Assembly: GCA_025194985.1 (NCBI GenBank)
Contig: JAOANE010000054.1
Location: 186,001-250,000 of the forward strand
Origin: Regnicoccus frigidus
GTDB taxonomy: Bacteria; Cyanobacteriota; Cyanobacteriia; PCC-6307; Cyanobiaceae
Direction of reading: 5' to 3'
Length of the DNA: 64,000 nucleotides
Position numbers and translations under genes: made by a program. The notes under the pieces are model-generated. The model did not search any database. It saw only the letters and a list, made by a program, of their open reading frames with translations, and was not told the DNA's origin. Of the stretch, positions 8,703 to 16,386 are shown in pieces. The first letter of the stretch is position 1, and each line of letters begins with the position of its first letter.

Positions 8703-9658
8703 GGGCTCGCCTCCGCCACCTTGGGCCCTTCCCAGAGCCGTTGCCTTTGGTTGATCAAGACCACCGCCCCCAGGGCCAGGCCGGCACCCAGCCATTGCAG
8801 GGGAAACAGCCGTTCATCCAGCAGCAACACCCCGCAGAGCAAGGCAAACACGGGGGTCAGAAAGGTGAGGGCGGTGAAGCCGGTGAGATCCCCCTGGCGG
8901 GCAAACCAGAAGAAAAGGCCATAGGCCAGGGCGCTGCCCAGCAGGCTGGCGTAGGTCATCAGGCCCCAGTCGATGCGGCTCCAGGCCGGCCAGAACGGCG
9001 CGGCGCCGGGATCGAGAACGGTGGCCATCGCCGAGCCTCCCAGCAGAGGAAAGCTGCCGATCAGCATGTGCCAGCCGGTGATCGCCACCGGATCGCTGTG
9101 GGCCATGGCAAAGCGGCAGAGCACGGTGCCCACCGCCATGGCCACGGCGGCCCCAAGCATCCAGAGTTCGCCATGGCTCCAGGCCTCGACGCCCAGGGTG
9201 GAGGGGCCTTCCAACCAGAGGTGCTGCAGCAGCGGAGCGGGCAGGCCGAGGCAGACGATGCCGGCGAGCCCCACCAGCAGCCCCACCCAACCGACCGGAT
9301 TGATCGCCTCGCCGAACAAACTGCGCGCCAGCAGCGCCACCAGCAGGGGCTGGGAGTCGATCAGAACTGAGCCCAGCCCAGCGCCGGTGTTGCCCAACCC
9401 CCGGGTCAGCAGCCCCTGGAACAGGCTGCCGTCGATCAGGGCAAAGGCGAGCAGCCAGAGCCGGTCTGCCGGGGCCACCCGCAAGGATCGGCCCATCACC
9501 ACGGCGGCCAGAAGCACCGCCAGCCCGGCGGGCAGCAGGCGCAGCCAGGCCACGCTGAGTGGGCCTGCGCCGGCCAACAGTGGCTTCATCGCCGCCATCG
9601 CCGTACCCCAGAGCACAAAGGGCAGGAGCATCAGCAGCCAACGTGAAGCTGGGGTCAT
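8699..9658 (-). CDS. DMT-superfamily transporter (EamA domains)
   Basis: A multi-span membrane protein with about ten hydrophobic helices arranged as two EamA repeats. Visible are FVLWGTAMAAMKPLL in helix 1, LTRGLGNTGAGLGSVLIDSQPLLVALL in the first repeat and FTALTFLTPVFALLCGVLLLDERL in the second. EamA transporters move small metabolites such as amino acids or sugars; the substrate is unknown. I choose the ATG at 9658 (MTPASRW) because a longer start at 9703 would leave only 8 bases to the divergent sppA. The stop overlaps the start of the downstream glycosyltransferase by four bases. Confidence 0.87.
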   Translation of the reverse strand: MTPASRWLLMLLPFVLWGTAMAAMKPLLAGAGPLSVAWLRLLPAGLAVLLAAVVMGRSLRVAPADRLWLLAFALIDGSLFQGLLTRGLGNTGAGLGSVLIDSQPLLVALLARSLFGEAINPVGWVGLLVGLAGIVCLGLPAPLLQHLWLEGPSTLGVEAWSHGELWMLGAAVAMAVGTVLCRFAMAHSDPVAITGWHMLIGSFPLLGGSAMATVLDPGAAPFWPAWSRIDWGLMTYASLLGSALAYGLFFWFARQGDLTGFTALTFLTPVFALLCGVLLLDERLFPLQWLGAGLALGAVVLINQRQRLWEGPKVAEASP

Positions 9659-9711
9659 TGGAGCCGCCGTCAACCACCTTTTTAAGATCCAGCGACTACG
9701 CACCGCAGCGA

Positions 9712-10524
9712 ATGCCCTGGCCCTGGCGCCGCAAGTCTCGTAAAAGCATGGCGCGCATCGCGATCGAGGGGGCGATCGCCGGGGGTACGCGCGAGCGGGT
9801 GCTCAAGGCCCTGCGCAAGGTGGAGGAGCGGGAATACCCGGCCCTGCTGCTGCGCATCGACAGTCCGGGCGGCACGGTGGGCGACAGCCAGGAGATCCAT
9901 GCGGCCGTGCTGCGCCTTCGCGAAAAGGGCTGTCGCGTGGTGGCCAGCTTCGGCAATATTTCCGCCTCCGGTGGCGTCTACCTGGGCGTGGCGGCCGAGA
10001 AGATCGTGGCCAATCCGGGCACGATCACCGGCTCGATCGGCGTGATCCTGCGCGGAAACAACCTCTCGAGGTTGCTGGAGCGGATCGGCATCAGTTTTGA
10101 AACCGTCAAGAGCGGCCTCTACAAAGACATTCTCTCGCCGGATCGCGCCCTCACCGAGGCGGAGCGCCAGCTGCTCCAGGCGTTGATCGACTCCAGCTAC
10201 GGCCAGTTCGTGGCCGCCGTCGCCACGGGCCGCGGCCTCAGCGAGGAGGAGGTACGAGGCTTCGCCGATGGCCGGGTCTTCAGCGGCGCCCAGGCCAAAG
10301 AGCTCGGCCTGGTTGATGAACTGGGCGACGAGGACAGCGCCCGCCGCCTGCTGGCCCGACTGACGGGATTGGACGAAGACACGATCAGACCCACCACCTA
10401 TGGCAAGCCGCCGAAACGACTGGCCTTCCTGATTCCTGGCCGCAACCTGCTGGGCCAGCTGCACCAGGCCGTCAGCCTGGAGCTGGCCTGGTGCGGCCAG
10501 CCGCTCTGGCTCTGGCGGCCATGA
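9712..10524 (+). CDS. sppA: Signal peptide peptidase SppA, short form
   Basis: A 270-residue S49 serine protease with the serine/lysine dyad: S86 in NISASGG and K138 in SGLYKDILSP. The crotonase-like core shows RIDSPGGTVGDSQEI and NPGTITGSIGVI. SppA degrades signal peptides and membrane fragments after secretion. Unusually there is no convincing N-terminal transmembrane anchor; the N-terminus is basic (MPWPWRRKSRKS) and runs directly into the catalytic fold. ATG start. Its stop overlaps the start of aroH by four bases (ATGA), so the two are translationally coupled. Confidence 0.9.
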   Translation: MPWPWRRKSRKSMARIAIEGAIAGGTRERVLKALRKVEEREYPALLLRIDSPGGTVGDSQEIHAAVLRLREKGCRVVASFGNISASGGVYLGVAAEKIVANPGTITGSIGVILRGNNLSRLLERIGISFETVKSGLYKDILSPDRALTEAERQLLQALIDSSYGQFVAAVATGRGLSEEEVRGFADGRVFSGAQAKELGLVDELGDEDSARRLLARLTGLDEDTIRPTTYGKPPKRLAFLIPGRNLLGQLHQAVSLELAWCGQPLWLWRP

Positions 10525-10901
10525 GCGAGGGGCAGCATCTGCGGGCCCTGCGAGGTGCCACCACCGCCGAAGCCAACACCGTGGCTGCCATCGCGGCCTC
10601 GGTGGAGGAGCTTCTCGATGCCTTGATCGAGCACAACAGCTTGCAGGGAGCCCAGGTGTTGTCGGTCACCTTTTCGGTGACGGCGGATCTGACGGCCTGT
10701 TTCCCCGCCGCCATTGCCCGCCGCCACACCGGCTGGGACGGGGTGGCCCTGCTTGATTGCCAGCAGATGGCCGTCGATGGAGACCTGCCCCGCTGCATCC
10801 GGCTGCTGGCCCATGCCTGGATGGAACCCGGCCGTCCGCCCGTGCATCCCTATCTGCGCCAGGCAGCCTTCCTCCGTCCGGACAGATCCGGTCACATCTG
10901 A
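10521..10901 (+). CDS. aroH: Chorismate mutase, AroH class
   Basis: A 126-residue trimeric-type chorismate mutase converting chorismate to prephenate for Phe/Tyr synthesis. The family fingerprint is present: LRALRGATT near the N-terminus, VTFSVTADL, then WDGVALLDCQQMAVDGDLPRCIR. This matches the monofunctional Bacillus AroH fold, not the AroQ helical class. The ATG at 10521 overlaps the sppA stop, giving a start directly before SEGQHLRALRG. Length is as usual for the class. Confidence 0.93.
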   Translation: MSEGQHLRALRGATTAEANTVAAIAASVEELLDALIEHNSLQGAQVLSVTFSVTADLTACFPAAIARRHTGWDGVALLDCQQMAVDGDLPRCIRLLAHAWMEPGRPPVHPYLRQAAFLRPDRSGHI

Positions 10902-10994
10902 CAGCTGGGCGGCTGCCCTCCCGCCACTCCCCTGTTGCGGGTCTGGCCAGAGAATGGGGTTGCTGCTCCTTCCACCCACCCCGGCTCCGATTCC

Positions 10995-11651
10995 ATGCCC
11001 TTCCCCAACCTTCTTCGCCAGCTTCGCCGGCGACGCTTCCGGCGGCCCGGCCCGATCGGCCAGCCCGCACTCGCCGTTGCTGCGGCCGGCCTGGCCCTGG
11101 GGGGGCTCGGTGCCGGCCTGGTTGGTGCCGTTGTGGGCGGTGCCGTGGCGCCGCAGCCAGCTTCAGCCCAGGGCACTCCTGGCCTGGTGGAGTTCCGCTG
11201 GGAGAACGATCGCGATTACAAACGGCTCTATTACTTCATGACGGATACCGGACGCCTGAAGCGCTCCGAGTACTACCTGATGTTGCGCGCCAAGGACCGC
11301 AACACGGCCATTCTCAAGCTGAGCGTGACGGTGCCAGACAATTTCGAGGCCAAGATCGAGGCCAATGACATTCAGCTCTGCTACATGCAGGAAGGCGGCA
11401 TGATGTCGCGAACCCGCTGCCTGGAGAAGATTCCAGCCACGGTGGAAATCTCCAAAGGCGGTCAGTCGATCGACATCTTTCCCGATCGACCCATCCCTGA
11501 CGATCGCACCATCGGGGTGTATATGAACATCTTCAATCCGTTCAACATCGGCATGTATCAGTTCAATGCCCTGGCCCAGGCGCCTGGAGATGTGCCTTTC
11601 GCGGGCTACTTGGGCAGCTGGCTGATTCAGATTGAAACGGCCACCAACTAA
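10995..11651 (+). CDS. DUF2808 secreted protein
   Basis: A 218-residue exported protein of DUF2808, a family found almost only in cyanobacteria. A basic N-terminus (LRQLRRRRFRRP) precedes a hydrophobic Ala/Gly/Leu stretch (about residues 27-55) and an AxA-type cleavage region (PASAQG). The mature part starts with VEFRWENDRDYKRLYY and contains the conserved FNPFNIGMYQFN segment. No function is established for the family. The ATG at 10995 puts the signal peptide near the N-terminus; the frame is open 60 bases further upstream. It stands alone between aroH and rpmH. Confidence 0.85.
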   Translation: MPFPNLLRQLRRRRFRRPGPIGQPALAVAAAGLALGGLGAGLVGAVVGGAVAPQPASAQGTPGLVEFRWENDRDYKRLYYFMTDTGRLKRSEYYLMLRAKDRNTAILKLSVTVPDNFEAKIEANDIQLCYMQEGGMMSRTRCLEKIPATVEISKGGQSIDIFPDRPIPDDRTIGVYMNIFNPFNIGMYQFNALAQAPGDVPFAGYLGSWLIQIETATN

Positions 11652-11712
11652 CCACCCGCCCCCTGACTGATACGTTGGTTCATCGACCCAGAGCGAGTAG
11701 CAGAGCCGCCCC

Positions 11713-11850
11713 ATGACCAAGCGCACCCTGGAAGGAACAAGCCGCAAGCGCAAGCGGGTGTCCGGCTTCCGTGTCCGCATGCGCTCCCACACCGGTCGGC
11801 GCGTGATCCGCACCCGCCGCCGCCGCGGACGGGCTCGCCTGGCGGTCTGA
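11713..11850 (+). CDS. rpmH: 50S ribosomal protein L34
   Basis: A 45-residue, extremely basic protein starting MTKRTLEGTSRKRKR and containing the universal SGFRVRMRSHTGRRVI block and an Arg-rich C-terminus. It is a component of the large ribosomal subunit near the exit tunnel. ATG start at 11713. It is followed after 19 bases by rnpA, the near-universal bacterial order rpmH-rnpA-yidC, here with a PH-domain gene inserted. No dnaA is adjacent. Confidence 0.97.
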   Translation: MTKRTLEGTSRKRKRVSGFRVRMRSHTGRRVIRTRRRRGRARLAV

Positions 11851-11869
11851 TCGCGCAACGGTCGGTTCG

Positions 11870-12259
11870 ATGGCCCTGCCGCCGGACCTGCGCCTGAGGG
11901 GGTATCGGGCTTTCGATCACCTCTATCGCAAAGGTCGTCGATTCCATGGCTCCTGGATGGTGCTACGCACCCTTGAAGCCGATGAGGCTCTGCTGAGCAA
12001 AGGCTCTGCGTTTGCAAAAGTCAGCCCCTGTCGCGGCGCAGTTGTGGTGAGCACGAAGGTCAGCAAACGCTCCGTCTGCCGCAACCGGCTGCGGCGCTTG
12101 ATCCATGGCTGGATGCAGAACCATTGCAGGGTCTTGCCTGAGCCCTTGAGCGGCCAGTGGTTGCTGTTCAGCCTCAAGCCCGGCAGCGCCGAGGCCGCTG
12201 AGGAGCTCTTGCTGGGAGAATGTGAGTTGCTGTTTCAGAAGGCGGGTCTGAGCCAATGA
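11870..12259 (+). CDS. rnpA: Ribonuclease P protein component
   Basis: A 129-residue protein subunit of RNase P, which aids 5' maturation of tRNAs. The signature is KVSKRSVCRNRLRRLIH (the RNR-type basic helix), preceded by a left-handed crossover region and a phenylalanine patch (FDHLYRKGRRFHG). Length is typical of cyanobacteria. ATG start, 19 bases after rpmH. The stop codon overlaps the start of the next gene by four bases (ATGA), so the downstream PH-domain protein is probably coupled. Confidence 0.95.
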   Translation: MALPPDLRLRGYRAFDHLYRKGRRFHGSWMVLRTLEADEALLSKGSAFAKVSPCRGAVVVSTKVSKRSVCRNRLRRLIHGWMQNHCRVLPEPLSGQWLLFSLKPGSAEAAEELLLGECELLFQKAGLSQ

Positions 12260-12762
12260 CGGGTCAAGGGCCTGAAGGGCCAAACGCAAGCACTCTCCCG
12301 ACTGGTTCGGGTCAGGCCATCCCCAGCCCCATCGCGGAGCCTGTCTTCTATGAGGGCGGGCCGGCCCGCGGCGATCTGATCTTCAACCTGGTCTTCGGGC
12401 TCACCCTGATCGGCCTTCCCTTTGCGGTCGGGGCGATTGTCCGGGCGCTCTGGCTGCGTTACCGGATCACCAGCCGGCGGATCTCCGTGACCGGTGGCTG
12501 GCTCGGCCGCGACCGCAGCCAGATCAGCTATGGCCAGATTCGAGAGGTGCGCTCTGTTTCCCGGGGCTTCGGTGCCTGGGGAGACATGGTCCTTGTGCTT
12601 AATGACGGTTTCAAGCTGGAGATGCGCTCGGTTCCACGGTTCCGCGAAACCGAGGCTTACATCCTCGAGCGGCTTGCTGCCAGGAGCCCCTCGGGTGCGG
12701 TCGCCGGTCTTGCAGGCCCCGACAGCAAAGGATTCGGCGTCTCCCAGGCTTCCAGCGCCTGA
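12256..12762 (+). CDS. PH domain-containing membrane protein (bacterial PH, YdbS-like)
   Basis: A 168-residue protein. Residues ~35-70 form a hydrophobic pair (IFNLVFGLTLIGLPFAVGAIVRAL), followed by a bacterial PH-like domain: LRYRITSRRISVTGGWLGRDRSQISYGQIREVRSV and LVLNDGFKLEMRSVPRF. It is located between rnpA and yidC in cyanobacteria and is coupled to rnpA by ATGA. Position suggests a role near membrane insertion or lipid sensing at the translocation site, but that is inference. No enzyme motif is seen. Confidence 0.8.
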   Translation: MTGQGPEGPNASTLPTGSGQAIPSPIAEPVFYEGGPARGDLIFNLVFGLTLIGLPFAVGAIVRALWLRYRITSRRISVTGGWLGRDRSQISYGQIREVRSVSRGFGAWGDMVLVLNDGFKLEMRSVPRFRETEAYILERLAARSPSGAVAGLAGPDSKGFGVSQASSA

Positions 12763-12840
12763 ACCGCTGTCCCGCGCGATTGCCTCCCTGCTGGGGCACA
12801 CTGATTCCCATACCCCTTCCACCCCCGCCGCTACCCCGCC

Positions 12841-13980
12841 GTGATCGGCTACATCTCCGACAACCTCCTGCTCCCGATCCTCGACTTTTTCTACGGTCTG
12901 GTGCCGAGTTACGGGCTGGCGATCGTCGCCTTGACGGTGGTGATCAGGCTTGCCCTGTTTCCACTCAGCGCCGGCTCAATCCGCAGTGCCAGGAGGATGC
13001 GGATCGCCCAGCCGGTCATGCAGAAGCGGCAGGCCGAAATCAAGGCGCGCCACGCAAGCGATCCAAAGAAGCAACAGGAAGAGCTGGGCAAGCTGATGAA
13101 GGAATTCGGCAGCCCCCTGGCCGGTTGTCTGCCGCTGCTGGTGCAGATGCCGATCCTGTTCGCGCTCTTTGCCACCTTGCGTGGGTCCCCCTTCGCCGAT
13201 GTGCCCTACACCTTGAACCTGAAGGTTCTGCCGGCTGACCAGATCGCAGCGGTCGAAACCAAGCCGTTCAACAGCGCCAGCCATTCGATCTTCATCACCG
13301 AAACCAACCATGTGCCGGTGATCGCCAGCCTGGAGCAGGGCACCAAGCTGGGCGTTGGCGATTTGGCCCAGATCAACTTCCACACCAAGAGCGGTGAGTC
13401 CTTCACCAGCCTGCTCCAAGGGGTGGAGAACGGTGCGGCCTACACCCCCTCCTGGAGCATCACCAAGGGGGATGGGGTGATCAAGGTGAGCGAGACAGGC
13501 CAGATCGAAGCGCTCAGCACCGGTGAAGCCACAATCGAGGCCAAGGTGCCTGGTCTGGCGGCCCGTAGCGGTTTCCTGTTTATCAAGGCCCTCGGCCAGG
13601 TGGGCTTCTACACCGACGGCGCGATCAACTGGGACATCGCCATCCTGGTGGGGGGCTTTGGTGCCACCCTGTTCATCTCGCAGATTCTCTCGGGCATGGG
13701 CATGCCGCCCAATCCGCAGCAATCGACGGCCAACAAGATCACCCCGGTGATGATCACCGGCATGTTTCTCTTCTTCCCCTTGCCGGCCGGGGTGCTTCTT
13801 TACATGGTGGTGGCCAACATCTTCCAGGGGCTGCAGACCTTTCTGCTCACCCGCGAAACCTTGCCGGATAATCTCCAGGTCATTCTCGATCAGCAGCTGG
13901 CCCAGCAGACCGTCGCGGTGGCCGCCACCGCCGGCGGCGGCATGGAGCGTCTTCCCTTCGAGCCCAAGGGTAAGAAGTGA
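12841..13980 (+). CDS. yidC: Membrane protein insertase YidC/Alb3 family
   Basis: A 379-residue insertase that places proteins, including photosystem subunits, in plasma and thylakoid membranes. Features: TM1 near residues 8-35 (YGLAIVALTVVIRLALFPLS), a cytoplasmic helical hairpin (MRIAQPVMQKRQAEIKA...), the conserved GCLPLLVQMPILFALF hairpin, and C-terminal TMs with LPAGVLLYMVVANIFQGLQTF. Between TM2 and TM3 there is a ~140-residue non-cytoplasmic insert (about residues 122-260) whose end looks Ig-like (see findings). GTG start. The stop overlaps the next gene (TGATG). Confidence 0.95.
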   Translation: MIGYISDNLLLPILDFFYGLVPSYGLAIVALTVVIRLALFPLSAGSIRSARRMRIAQPVMQKRQAEIKARHASDPKKQQEELGKLMKEFGSPLAGCLPLLVQMPILFALFATLRGSPFADVPYTLNLKVLPADQIAAVETKPFNSASHSIFITETNHVPVIASLEQGTKLGVGDLAQINFHTKSGESFTSLLQGVENGAAYTPSWSITKGDGVIKVSETGQIEALSTGEATIEAKVPGLAARSGFLFIKALGQVGFYTDGAINWDIAILVGGFGATLFISQILSGMGMPPNPQQSTANKITPVMITGMFLFFPLPAGVLLYMVVANIFQGLQTFLLTRETLPDNLQVILDQQLAQQTVAVAATAGGGMERLPFEPKGKK

Positions 13981-14612
13981 TGGAGCGGCGAAGGCCCCCT
14001 ATTCCGGAGTCTCTGCCGCTCAAGCCCATCCCCCTGCAGGAGTTGCGCCTGCTCCAGGCCGGTGCGCACTGGGCCCTGGACCAGCATCTCGCCGAGATCG
14101 AAACCCTTTCCCCGGTGCGCGGGGAACTCCGGGCGCTCTGGATGGGAGATGGACTCCAGTTGAATGGCGAGGCCAGCGCCACCATCAGCTTGCGCTGTGA
14201 TCGCTGTCTGGCGGACTACGACCATCCCCTCCACTTTCGCTGTCAGGAGCTGATCGCTCTGGGCACTGATGGCGACGAGGTTTTGGAGCCAGACGCGTCA
14301 ACGCCCGAATCCCTTGCGCAACAGCTGCTCAACTTCAGCGGTTCAGGCGCTGGTGATCTCGATTCTTCTGGCCTTTGGCCGATTGAGACCGATAGCCCCA
14401 GTGAGTGCCTCGACCCCCTGGGCCTGTTTGATCCAGGTCACTGGATCTTCGAGCAGCTCCACCTCCAGTTGCCGTGCCGCAACGACTGTGGGGCTGCCTG
14501 CCCGGGCCCGGCCGTCTGGAGCACAGCGGAACTATCGGCCACAGGCCCCAGTTCGTCCAGCTCGGAGCCACCGCTGGATCCGCGCTGGGCGCGGCTCGGC
14601 CAACTGCGTTGA
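13980..14612 (+). CDS. YceD/DUF177 family protein
   Basis: A 210-residue DUF177/YceD homologue. The diagnostic cysteine pair is in LRCDRCL, followed by the strand DHPLHFRCQELI, and a second Cys-rich end (LPCRNDCGAACPGP). In other bacteria the gene sits next to rpmF and is linked to rRNA processing; in chloroplasts a homologue aids 23S rRNA accumulation. The ATG overlaps the yidC stop in TGATG, and a GTG directly before it (13977) is an alternative start. The middle third is variable and acidic. Confidence 0.85.
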   Translation: MERRRPPIPESLPLKPIPLQELRLLQAGAHWALDQHLAEIETLSPVRGELRALWMGDGLQLNGEASATISLRCDRCLADYDHPLHFRCQELIALGTDGDEVLEPDASTPESLAQQLLNFSGSGAGDLDSSGLWPIETDSPSECLDPLGLFDPGHWIFEQLHLQLPCRNDCGAACPGPAVWSTAELSATGPSSSSSEPPLDPRWARLGQLR

Positions 14613-14636
14613 GGCGATGGCGATGGAGGCTGGCCC

Positions 14637-16139
14637 ATGACTGAATCCTGGTCGGACCAACTCGACCTGCTGATCCGTGCCCGTGCTCCGATCCTCTGGA
14701 TCCGCAGCCTGGAGGAGGAGCGGATTGAGACCCTGCTGGGCCTGGCCGCGGCTCGGCTCGGACAGCGCACCCTGTTTCGCTGGGATTTCGTTGATGGGAT
14801 CGCCGGGCTGCCGAATCGCTCGGCCGAGGCCATCCGCAATCCGCTGGCGGCCCTCGACAGCCTCAAAAGCCTGCCCCAGGATCAGCCTGCCATTCTTCTG
14901 CTTCTCGATTTCCATCGCTACTGCGATGATCCGGGCATCTGCCGGCGCCTGCGCAATCTCTCGATCAGCCTGCGCCGCCAGCCCCAGACCCTGGTGATCA
15001 CTGCACCCGACTGGCAGGTGCCCAGGGAGCTGGAGGAGTGCATCACCGTGCTCGATCTGCCCTTGCCCACGGCGCGGGAGATCCGCGACCTGCTCGAAAG
15101 CATCGCCCAGGCCAGTGGGCATCGCCCCCCTGCCGATGCCCTCGAGCAGCTCGTCCATTCCTGCAGCGGTCTGACTGAACAACGGATCCGCCAGGTGGCC
15201 GCCCGGGCCTTAGCCCGCCGTGGCCAGATCGGTGAGGCCGATCTCGCTGAGGTTCTCGAGGAAAAACGCCAGTCGATCGCCCGCAGCGAGCTGCTGGAGT
15301 ACTGCCCCACTGAGGCGAGCCCGGCGGATATCGGCGGGCTGGAGGCCCTCAAGCAATGGCTTGACCAGCGCCGCCTGGCCTTCAGCGACGAAGCCGAGCG
15401 CTATGGCCTGCCCCTGCCCAGGGGGGTGCTGCTGGTGGGGCCCCAGGGCACGGGCAAGTCACTGACAGCCAAGGCGATTGCCCACAGCTGGGCGATGCCC
15501 CTGCTGCGGCTGGATGTGGGTCGGCTGTTTGCCGGTCTGGTGGGAGCGAGCGAAGCGCGCACCCGCGACATGATCCGCCGGGCCGAAGCGATGGCACCCT
15601 GCGTGCTCTGGATCGATGAGATTGACAAGGGCTTCGGGGGCGACAGCCGCAGCGATGGGGGAGCCAGCCAGCGGGTGCTGGCCAGCCTGCTCACCTGGAT
15701 GGCCGAGAAGACCACGGCGGTGTTCGTGGTGGCCACGGCCAACGGTGTGGCCAACCTGCCGCCGGAGCTGATGCGCAAGGGGCGCTTCGACGAGATCTTT
15801 CTGCTCGATCTGCCCGATGCGGCCGAGCGGCGCACCATCCTGGATCTGCAGCTGCGCCGCCGCCGTCCCGCCCATGCGATCCCCCTGGAGGTGCTGGTGG
15901 ATCGCACCGATGGCTTCTCCGGCGCCGAACTCGAGCAGATCGTGGTGGAGGCCATGCACCTCGGCTTCGGTGCCCACCGTGACTTTTCAGAAGCGGACCT
16001 GATCCGGGCTGCCAGCGATCTTGTACCGCTGTCGCGAACGGCACGGGAGCAGATGGATGCCCTCAAGCAGTGGGCCAGCAGCGGCCGCGCCAGGCCTGCC
16101 TCCAGGTTGCGGGGTGTAACGAAAACAGACTCCCGGTAA
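14637..16139 (+). CDS. ycf46: Ycf46 AAA+ ATPase
   Basis: A 500-residue AAA+ protein conserved in cyanobacteria and red-algal plastids. The N-terminal half resembles a degenerate AAA domain; the C-terminal half has Walker A GPQGTGKS, Walker B CVLWIDEIDKG, sensor-1 VVATANG and the arginine-finger region MRKGRFDEIFLLDLP. In Synechocystis Ycf46 has been linked to regulation of photosynthesis and carbon uptake; mechanism is unsettled. ATG start, 24 bases after the YceD gene. Its last codons and stop lie inside a 20-bp tandem repeat, so the C-terminal TKTDSR tail may be recent. Confidence 0.93.
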   Translation: MTESWSDQLDLLIRARAPILWIRSLEEERIETLLGLAAARLGQRTLFRWDFVDGIAGLPNRSAEAIRNPLAALDSLKSLPQDQPAILLLLDFHRYCDDPGICRRLRNLSISLRRQPQTLVITAPDWQVPRELEECITVLDLPLPTAREIRDLLESIAQASGHRPPADALEQLVHSCSGLTEQRIRQVAARALARRGQIGEADLAEVLEEKRQSIARSELLEYCPTEASPADIGGLEALKQWLDQRRLAFSDEAERYGLPLPRGVLLVGPQGTGKSLTAKAIAHSWAMPLLRLDVGRLFAGLVGASEARTRDMIRRAEAMAPCVLWIDEIDKGFGGDSRSDGGASQRVLASLLTWMAEKTTAVFVVATANGVANLPPELMRKGRFDEIFLLDLPDAAERRTILDLQLRRRRPAHAIPLEVLVDRTDGFSGAELEQIVVEAMHLGFGAHRDFSEADLIRAASDLVPLSRTAREQMDALKQWASSGRARPASRLRGVTKTDSR

Positions 16140-16174
16140 CGAACCCCGACACCGGGTAACGAAACAGCGGAAAT
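16115..16174. repeat. Three-copy 20-bp tandem repeat across the ycf46 stop
   Basis: Three copies of an imperfect 20-base unit beginning with KGTAACGAA follow one another exactly 20 bases apart (TAAC at 16117, 16137 and 16157). The first copy encodes part of the Ycf46 C-terminus, the second contains its TAA stop, and the third is intergenic. On the minus strand each copy reads TTCGTTAC. Confidence 0.85.
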
Positions 16175-16227
16175 CCAGCTGGGGCCAGGGTGTTGATCCC
16201 TACGGTGCCTGCAGTTGCCAGCCCACC

Positions 16228-16386
16228 TTGGACCGTCCTTCCGCTACCACCCAACTGGCTGTGGCCTTCCTCGGCGCCGGCGTGATCACCAGCTTTGCAG
16301 TAGCCCAGGGCCAGAATCCCATCACCGCCCTTGGAATCACGGTCTTTTCCGCCCTCGCCGCGGTCATGGTCGGCCAGGTGCTCTGA
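16228..16386 (+). CDS. Small hydrophobic membrane protein (52 aa)
   Basis: A frame ending in TGA at 16384-16386 encodes a strongly hydrophobic small protein with two putative membrane segments (QLAVAFLGAGVITSFAVAQGQ and GITVFSALAAVMVGQVL). There is no ATG or GTG in frame after the upstream stop at 16117; TTG at 16228 is the only usual start, giving 52 residues. The amino-acid composition and GC-rich third positions look like a real gene rather than noise, and I recall similar small proteins in picocyanobacteria. Function unknown. It lies just after the 20-bp tandem repeats downstream of ycf46. Confidence 0.55.
   Translation: MDRPSATTQLAVAFLGAGVITSFAVAQGQNPITALGITVFSALAAVMVGQVL

Noticed and set aside
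7362..8924. A 520-codon open frame on the plus strand opposite two glycosyltransferases
   Set aside because: It is antisense to well-supported glycosyltransferase genes, has no recognisable domain and an Arg/Gln/Pro-rich composition expected from high-GC shadow frames. The same holds for long antisense frames at 20418-21743, 37741-39240 and 5027-6304.
11700..12260. Possible replication origin near rpmH-rnpA
   Set aside because: No dnaA, no run of DnaA boxes and no AT-rich unwinding region were seen; the rpmH-rnpA order alone is not evidence in cyanobacteria.
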